Source of the DNA: Manis javanica
Taxonomy: Eukaryota > Chordata > Mammalia > Pholidota > Manidae
Length of the DNA: 64,000 bases
Assembly: GCF_040802235.1 (NCBI RefSeq)
Contig: NC_133158.1
Location: 165,761,401 to 165,825,400, forward strand
Direction of reading: 5' to 3'
Each line of letters begins with the position of its first letter. Within the stretch, counting starts at the first letter, position 1. Shown here one piece after another: positions 56,705 through 64,000 of this stretch. The notes under the pieces are model-generated. The model searched no databases. It was not told the origin of the DNA and saw only the letters and a program-made list of their open reading frames with translations. The position numbers and the translations under genes were made by a program.

Positions 56705-57378
56705 ACTTTTTATAATACCAGCTTTATTGAGGTAAATTCATCTACCATACAATTCACTCATTTAAAGTACAAGTCAGTTTTAAAATATTTTCATCACCCC
56801 AAATCCACTAGCAGTCTCTCCACATTTCCAACCACCCCCCACCTACCCTCTGCCTAGGCAACATCAAATCTACTTTCTGTCTATAGATCTGCATATTCTT
56901 GAAATTTGGTATAACTGGAATCATACAATTATGGCCTTTTGTGTCTGGTTTATTTCACTTATGATAACGTTTTGAAGGTTCATCCAGGTTGTAGCATCAA
57001 TACCTCACTCTTTATGGCTGAATAGTCCATTGTGTGGACCACATTTTATCCATTTTTCAATTGATGGACATTTGAATTGTTTCTACTTCTTGGAGATTAG
57101 GCATAATGCTTCTATGAACATTTGTGAACAAGGTTTTTTTGGGGGGAGGGGCATGTGATTTCATTTGAGCATATACCTCGAAGTGGAATTGCTGGGTCAT
57201 ACAGTAATTTAATGTGTAACTTTGAGGAGCTCCCAGACTATTTTCGAAAATGACTGCACCATTTTACATTCCCACCAGTAATATTTGAATGTTCAAGTTT
57301 TCTAACATTCTCATCAGCACTTGGAATTACTTGTCTTATTGATTATGGCCATCTTGGCATGAAATGGTATCTCATTAT
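56705..57378 (-). repeat. Old L1, antisense
   Basis: CCAGCTTTATTGAGGTAAAT, TTTTCATCACCCCAAATCCA, GGCTGAATAGTCCATTGTGT, GAAGTGGAATTGCTGGGTCA and TTACATTCCCACCAGTAATA are standard antisense L1M 3'UTR/ORF2-end landmarks. Confidence 0.9.
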
Positions 57379-57384
57379 GGCGGC

Positions 57385-57830
57385 ATCTTTTTTTTTTTTA
57401 AACTAATGAACTTTATTTTTTAGAACAGTTTTAGATGGACAGAGAAATTAAGCAGTTAGTACATAGCTCCCATGTGCCCCACACTGACACAGTTTATTAT
57501 TAACATCTTACAGTGGTATGGTACACTTGTTATAATTTTTGAATACTGTTACATTATTATTAATTAAAGTCAATAGTTTATTCATATTTCCTTAGTTTTT
57601 ACCCAAAATCCTTTTACTGTTCCAGGATCCTGTCTAGGATACCATCTTACATTTGGTTGACTTGCCTCTTGAGGCTCATATTGGCTGTGACAGTTTCTTA
57701 GACTTCCCTTGTGTTTTGATGACCTTTAAGGTTTTCAGAAGTGGTCCAGTCCATTACAGGGTGCCCCTCTGTTAGAATTTGAGTGTTTTCTTCTTTTCTT
57801 TTCTTTTTTTATGATTAGGCTGCGTTGACA
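57385..57830 (-). repeat. Second old L1 3' end, antisense, inside the former
   Basis: A T run at 57388-57400 precedes TTAGAACAGTTTTAGATGGA-CAG, CTCCCATGTGCCCCACACTG, ATTATTAACATCTTACAGTG and CTTGAGGCTCATATTGGC. L1M-type 3' end whose poly(A) abuts the previous L1, so a nested insertion. Confidence 0.85.
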
Positions 57831-60385
57831 TTGGTTTCTACTATTGAAAAAAAAATGAGAGCAATTTACTTGGAGTATAAAAATACATGATCAGAATTAG
57901 AAATCAGCAGAAGTGTGGTAAATAGGAAATTTTTAGGAATTAAAAACATCAGTTGCCTGTGGAAAATGAGCAGAAATTTAACTTAAGATCTTTTTTTCCC
58001 AGTAAGGCTTTGATCACACCGGAAGATGCTTAGACTAGTAGAATTTTTGTGACTGGCATCTAAGGGCAAAGCCAAAGGTATATTTTTCACTACTTTAAAT
58101 CTATCTGAGAATGTCACTTTGCTTATAATAAAAAATAAAGTTAGTAGAGATTCAGGTTGACTTGAATGAAGGATCCCACAGTTCAAGGCAGTAAGGGTCC
58201 AACATATTGTGAGTATTTCCACCTACATCTGTTCCAGTAATCCCCATGGGTACCTGCAAGGGAGGCAGGGAGCGGAGGCTCGGAGAGGCTGTGTCATTGG
58301 GCCTGGCTCGCATAGCTTTCAGTAGTTGAGCTGAGATTTGAACCCAGGCCTGTGGAAGTTTATACCCTGCTGTTCTCCAGGCCAGGCCCCAGAGTTTCCA
58401 CTGGTTTTAAATCAGGAATGTATCGAAGGACACAGGCTTGAGTCTTTATCTTACTGGATATTTTTACTGCCAGCTGGAGGAGATAACATCTTTCTGTGTT
58501 TAAAGGCCCCACCGAAATCAGTCTGTCCAATTAACAGCCTACTTGGTGGCTGCTAACAAAGATGAACTGAGCCAGGTTTGCCCAGGGCACTACACCATCT
58601 TGTCTGTCTGTAGAGAACTAACACCAGTGCTGTATGTATGTCCTGAAATGGAAGCCCAAAGGTCATGAAGCAGGAAAGGTGCCCTACAGGAGAACAATAT
58701 ATTCCACTGAGGTTTGTCAATGGTTATGTTGTGCAAGGCACATTGCTCAATGTATGTCTCAGAAAGTTTTATGGATAAATGAGTGACATAGAAGATTTGG
58801 TTTTAAATATATATCTTTGGATAGGAGTAGGTATGCTAATGATCTGTGAATGCACTTGAAATGAAATAATAAAATTGCACAATGCCTGTCTGAGGAAGGT
58901 TTGGGAAATTTTCCTACTTAATTCAGCTTATCCTTGTATATGGTCCAAATTACTTGATCACAGACTGATACAAGGTTTCTTTCTGCTCAGTTTCCATGAG
59001 TCAAGGTAGAGTAGGCTATGTTGCAGTAACAAATTAACCTTGAAATATCCATTGACTTCTTGTTAACATAAATGTCAGTGTGCATATGCTTTTCTCCAGG
59101 GAAGCTATTCTGTATGCAGTGACTCAGATCCAGGCTGCTGTGATTTTTGTGATTTTTCTGTTTTAACATGGGACTTCCAAATTATCTCAGCAGGATAAGG
59201 GGAGCTAGAGGATCACATGCTGGCTCCAAATTACTGTGATGTATAGTGACATAGATCATTTCTACTCACAGCCCGTCGGCTAGAACTGATCCCATGACCT
59301 TTCTGGAAGTGAGCTGGTAGCCCACGGCTATTCAGTGAACCATAAATGTCTTTTCCTCACCTCTTAGAGCAAGAGAACTGGTTAGTTTGCGAACAAAACA
59401 AAACTCCAGTAAAGATACAAAAGTGAACTGAAATATTTAGTGATAATTACCTGATAATAAATTACTAGTGAGTTTTGCCATTAACTAATGAAATTTGCAA
59501 TAATTCAGGTATGGCTGATTCAGCAACTTGATCTGCATTTATGGATATCAAGGCTACATCTTCTAAGGGCCAGTAAAGTTTATGTCTTTTACATCATAAT
59601 TCTTCGGTTGATGGTACTTACTGAGGTATTCTTCTAAGTGTTTTACATAAATTAAATTAATTCAAAATGAAGACTGTGATTTCATCTAGATGGGAAATAT
59701 TCTCCAGGTCCATCAACTTCCCATGTTTGAAAGGCTAACTAGATTAGACCAATCACCATGCTGACAGCTGTCCTCTAGACAGAAGATTGTCATTATACCC
59801 TTGTATAAATGAGGCTCCCTAGTTGAAGGTTGCACTCTGAATGTTGTTTACCTAGTGCAGAATATAGTGAGACCTACTATTTACTGTGATATGGATTCAT
59901 ACTTCTATATGCAATTTAAGATCTTGCAGACTTTTTAGCAGCCCTATCTAAAAATAAGTTTGTGGTGAACTAAAGCCATAGGATATTTTTTTCCTGCATA
60001 CGTATGTTTCTTCCAAACTGACTCTGTTGTAATGCCTTTTTTTTTTCTTAAAATAGACTGCTAGTAAATGCAGAACTCCTCTGTTAGATTGTCCTCATGA
60101 TCTTCCCTTGTCCCATTCTCTTCAGGGTAGCCTAAAATTCCACCATTAGAATCGCAAGGTAACAAAGACCCTAGCTGGGCTGCACAAACCGGAGTAGTCC
60201 TCTCTTGTTCTCTGCTGAGAAAGGCTCTCTGTTGTTTGAGAACAACTATGCTTAGCACATATGAGGAGCCCCACCTCAGGCTTTTTATGCTGATACCATA
60301 TTAATTCATCAAATATTTACTAAACACTGTTTGGGTCAGGCACTGAGCTAGGCCCCAGCAGTCTCCACCCTCATAGAAATGATAG
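57831..60385. repeat. Presumed PLS1 intron, contains a MIR
   Basis: 58230-58355 is an antisense MIR (GCAGGGAGCGGAGGCTCGGA, then GTTGAGCTGAGATTTGAACC-CAGG). The rest has no recognised repeat or exon. Confidence 0.5.
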
Positions 60386-60389
60386 TGTA

Positions 60390-60710
60390 GATTAAGGGTT
60401 GGCAAACTTTTTCTGTAAAGGGCCAGATAATAAATATTTTAGGCATTGTGGGCCATATGGTCTCTGTCTCAACTACTAACTGCTCTTGTAGCAGGAAAGC
60501 AGGCACAGACAGTATGTTCACAAATGAGCATGGCTGAGTTCTAATGAACTTTATTTGTGGGCACTAAAATTTTAATTTCTTACAATTTTCACATATTTTT
60601 AAACTATGATGCTTTTGATTATTTTTCAATAGTTCATGTAAAAACTGTTCTTAGGTCATAAGTTTTGGGCAAGTAGGCAGTAGGCCAGAGTTTATTGACC
60701 CCTGGGCTAG
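60390..60710 (+). repeat. hAT-type DNA transposon remnant
   Basis: GGGTTGGCAAACTTTTTCTG-TAAAGGGCCAGA, TTTTAGGCATTGTGGGCCAT, ATGAGCATGGCTGAGTTCTA and, at the end, GGCCAGAGTTTATTGACCCC-TGGGCTAG. Same family as 4965-5160, with an extra AT-rich stretch inside. Confidence 0.85.
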
Positions 60711-61055
60711 AACCAGCTCTATATGGTTTTATTCTCACACACAGATTGTGGACTGCCTTAATGATTATTTAAATTTTTCAAATTCAGTGCTTAAACTTAA
60801 TTAACCTCATCCAGGACTTTATTCAGTAAACAGCTCTCCTGTCAGTTATTGGTGAGTGTTATTTCTGCAAATTGAAATTTAGCTATCTACATAATACAGA
60901 AGTATGCACACACATATATTACTTTTATGTATATGTATATACACATATACATAATATATAAGTTCATACACATATATTACTTCTGAGGACCACTAATTTT
61001 ATGAAAATCACAAATCACCACTATTTAAAGTAATAGCTAATATCTGTTAGGCACT
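60711..61055. repeat. Unassigned, with TA-rich microsatellite
   Basis: 60905-60975 has alternating (TATA/CACA)n-like sequence, a simple repeat. Nothing else recognised. Confidence 0.5.
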
Positions 61056-61265
61056 TAACTATATGTCGGGCACTTTACTTAGTTAGCCCTTTGCTGTTTA
61101 ATCCTTTCCAAAGCTATGAAGTTGGTAATATTATCATCTTCATTTTTGGCTATGAAAACCAAGACCCACAATGAATCACCCAAGGTAATGTAGTTACTAA
61201 TTACAGTCTATATTCATTTCCAAGAATTCTAACTCCAGAGCCAGGGCTCCTAATGATGTATTCTG
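61056..61265 (-). repeat. MIR, antisense
   Basis: GGGCACTTTACTTAGTTAGC, TATTATCATCTTCATTTTTG and AATGAATCACCCAAGGTAA follow an antisense MIR in order. Confidence 0.7.
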
Positions 61266-64000
61266 CCTTCCTAGGTACTGAAATACCTGCATTAATTAGA
61301 TATATTGTGTTTTTTTAAAATTACAATGTAAGAAAACAGAAGTTGTGAATAAGATTAATAAAGTATTTTTCCCAAGAAGCAAGTATGTAATTGAAAAAGG
61401 AAACATTTAGGAAGCAAGAGTTCTAATAGTTTTCACTGATTTAATTCTAACTTGTTTCTGTCTGTGAGCAAATATGTCCAACTCAGACTCTAACTCCGGA
61501 TAAACAGCTGAGCTCTTTCTCTTTTCTAAACAAACTGAATTATCAGTGAGATTCAGGGCAAGGCTAGATTGACAACACCTCAAGTCTGCTCAAAAGTCAT
61601 AATACAGATATTCGGTATATAGGCTTTACAAAATATGTGAAAATACTCTGCAATCTGCAAATCATCTTCCAGAGGGACCTTTGTTACAGTCCATTCTGGT
61701 GGGCCTCTCCATGATAGATACAGTTAGCGGGACTTTCATTGTTCTTCCAGCTGGATCAGTAGAAAAGGTGAGCTCTCAAGCGAATATAACCTGTGAGAGA
61801 TGCCTGGTGGGGTGTTCAAAATTTCCCGATTTACTTTTGAAACTGTTTTATGTTGAACCAAAAGGAAAAGGACTACAGAATTCATTCTTGCCATGGAAAG
61901 TCTCTAAGAAGAAAAGAAAAGTAAGATGTGATACATTTTATTTTCTCATTTAAGTGCCGACTTTGGAAGGAGAGAAGTGAGGAAGAGGAGGAAGAATTTT
62001 GAAAATCAAATATTTACCTTGACACTAATCTAATCTTACCGACAAAGGCCAAGAATTCAAAAGGTACCCAAACTTGTGCCCCTCTGGGGTAAGTCTGGAT
62101 GTGACACTGCAGTCATTTGATTGTGGCATAGTGGGACTTTCAACCAGTTCATTGTGCATGCAAATAACAGATGATTAAAGACAAGGAAAGATGTTTGTGT
62201 GGTTTTATTGCAGTGATCGTTTCCTAACTAATAGTTCTCTTAAGTTTTTCAATTGTCTAGCTTATTGCTAAATGAAAAGGGCTGTCTTTCCAGAAAATAA
62301 ACTTTTATTTGCTTTATCTATAATGTAAGTGTGCCACAAAATTCTATATTTGGTAACTTCTGATTATGAAATTTTTATCTTATAACAATACAGGATATGG
62401 CTACTTTTTATTTTATGAGTTATAGCCTATTTATTTTGAGTCTCTTTATCTTCTCTCTCCTCACCATCCACAAGGCTGGGCCACTTTGGGATAAGCACTT
62501 GTCCATTTGTTCATGATTCCTACAAGTATGGCTTCCTGACTGAGTGGAAGCAACCACTAGTTGGGGAGAAAAAAAGAACATATTTTTCTTTCTCTCAACT
62601 GCACAATACTGTAGTTAGAGTTCAGGGATAGCTCAGGAAATTAACAATGGCAAGTGGTAGAGTTTGTGCTTAACTACTCTTTGTTCGTGTATGCTTCATG
62701 GGAGGAAGGCTGTGGGAAGAGGAGCATGGCCGGCAATCATCAGGATGGTGACAAATTTGTTTGCACTTTGTGTAAAGGGAATGGCTGTCGCTGGCCTAAC
62801 CCAGGGTTACCATGTTGAAATGTGGGCTCAGTATTGCCTGACCTTCTGATTTTAAAGGAGAAAATAAATTTTATTTTAATCTCCTCATTTTATATGTGCA
62901 CTCTAAAATTAAAAAACAAAAACAAAAACCAGCACTAATGAGCCATAGAGGGCATGTGTCCAGGCAGGATTTGTTCCCTGGTGCCGTTTTGTCCCTTTGG
63001 CAGCTAAGAGAGTGTCTTAATTTGGTGAAGAAGTTGCAAGAGCTCTGAAAGGGGTTGCCCTGGGAGTGTAGAGGCCATATAGCAGGCAGACCTGGCATGG
63101 GTTTCACCCTATGCTCTCCCTTTCCGCTTGCTGAGGGACTGCGTGTGAGCTTTGCTGCTCTTACGGAAAACACGTTGCTCTCTGTATTTCTCTCCTACGG
63201 TAAGAGGGCCTGGGGATGCTGAGCCCTCTTCAGGGCACCAGGAGCAGAGTGAGGCTGAGTAGAGGTGGGGCAAGATTGGTTTCACTGCAGGGGTGGAAGC
63301 CTCGGTGTCACCTGAGCATCGAGACTCGCAAATATCTTAGGATCTGGGAGAAAATGGCACAGAGGCAGAGCTGCCAGAACCAAGAATGGGAAGTGGGAGC
63401 AGAAGGTGCTCAAGAGGTACTCAACGGGGCTTTGCTTATGTGCGTGTGGAGGGAGCTATTGAACTAGCTAGCCTGGCCTGGACAGTTATTGACGATTGAC
63501 CCAAAGAAGTCATCTAGGCTGAATTTCCTCAAAACCCCATATCCTCTCTCCATTTACACCCTTTGGTGATAACTGCATGTTCTTCAGGAGCAGGAACATT
63601 ACTCAGTATGCATTGATAATGTCATCTGGAATTATGGCTTAGACAAGACATGTTGCTGTGATTCCAGAACAAGGCCTCAGCCTTTGGAATTCCTGATCAT
63701 ATTCCCCATCATTCCCATGATCACTATGCTGGATGTGCTTGGGTTGATGGGGCTGGTAATTTGTACTCTCTTCTTTATTTGATGAACTGATTGAGAAATA
63801 AAGGCCTTTCAGGGTTCAAAATCTCAACTTTATTCCTGGTGGAGCTGGACCAAGATTGCAGCTGGGCCTGTGGCCAAATGGTCTTCCTCATATCTTCCCT
63901 TTCCTCCCAGAATTTTAACTTGTACTCACCCCATCCCAGGCGACCTGCCAGGTAGTTGCCTCTGTGTCGCTCACCACTGTGTCGCTCACCACGTGTCCTG
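61266..64000. other. Presumed PLS1 intron to window end, no gene recognised
   Basis: No exon that I could match to PLS1 or another gene. Open frames at 61681-61953, 62664-62849 and 63216-63467 have no similarity I know. A short direct repeat CTGTGTCGCTCACCAC ends the window (near 63960-63993). Confidence 0.4.

Noticed and set aside
61681..61953. 90-codon plus-strand frame as possible PLS1 exon
   Set aside because: Does not match the PLS1 N-terminus (EF-hand region) and has no acceptor/donor arrangement that fits.
1..64000. tRNA, rRNA, CRISPR or bacterial-type operons
   Set aside because: Nothing of the kind seen; the sequence is mammalian nuclear DNA.

Overview
The window is nuclear DNA of a placental mammal. 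It has no dense coding; it holds spliced exons inside long introns, two CpG-rich promoter regions, and many LINE-1 (L1), L2, MIR, hAT and LTR remnants. Three exons on the minus strand (16566-16624, 8060-8151, 5438-5581) join in frame with correct GT/AG borders and encode the N-terminus of the checkpoint kinase ATR. The rest of ATR lies beyond the left edge. In known mammalian genomes PLS1 lies head-to-head with ATR, and a second CpG-rich segment near 45.85-46.25 kb, with a splice donor on the plus strand, is a plausible non-coding first exon for it. I saw no PLS1 coding exon. No lineage-specific young SINE was noticed, only old MIR copies. That pattern, with abundant L1, fits pangolin better than carnivore, ruminant or primate, but the species is a guess. 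Layout: 1-4.6 kb, a decayed sense L1 in ATR intron 3, itself hit by a 3'-truncated L1 5'UTR/ORF1 piece. 5.4-16.6 kb, ATR exons 3 to 1 and their introns with old repeats. 16.3-17.1 kb, the ATR CpG island. 17.1-20.7 kb, old repeats and a CTCF-like site. 20.7-39.2 kb, a three-level nest of antisense L1s. 39.4-43.7 kb, two copies of an ERV-type LTR, MIRs and a 5'-truncated L1. 45.8-46.3 kb, the candidate PLS1 promoter. 46.3-64 kb, intronic or intergenic DNA with old repeats and a third LTR copy. The centre of interest is the innermost member of the nest, 28506-37222 on the minus strand. It is an L1 with both ORFs open (296 and 1280 codons), a complete 5' end carrying a YY1-type motif, and a 5'UTR promoter region built of about four 210-bp monomers, as in rodent L1s. 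Beyond its 3'UTR it carries about 1.8 kb of other DNA that includes a frameshifted retroviral env transmembrane remnant and an LTR-like end with its own AATAAA and poly(A). The whole 8.7 kb is enclosed by a 10-bp target-site duplication at a perfect TTTT/AA endonuclease site. This layout recalls how the env-LTR part of human SVA (SINE-R) came to move by L1 machinery.
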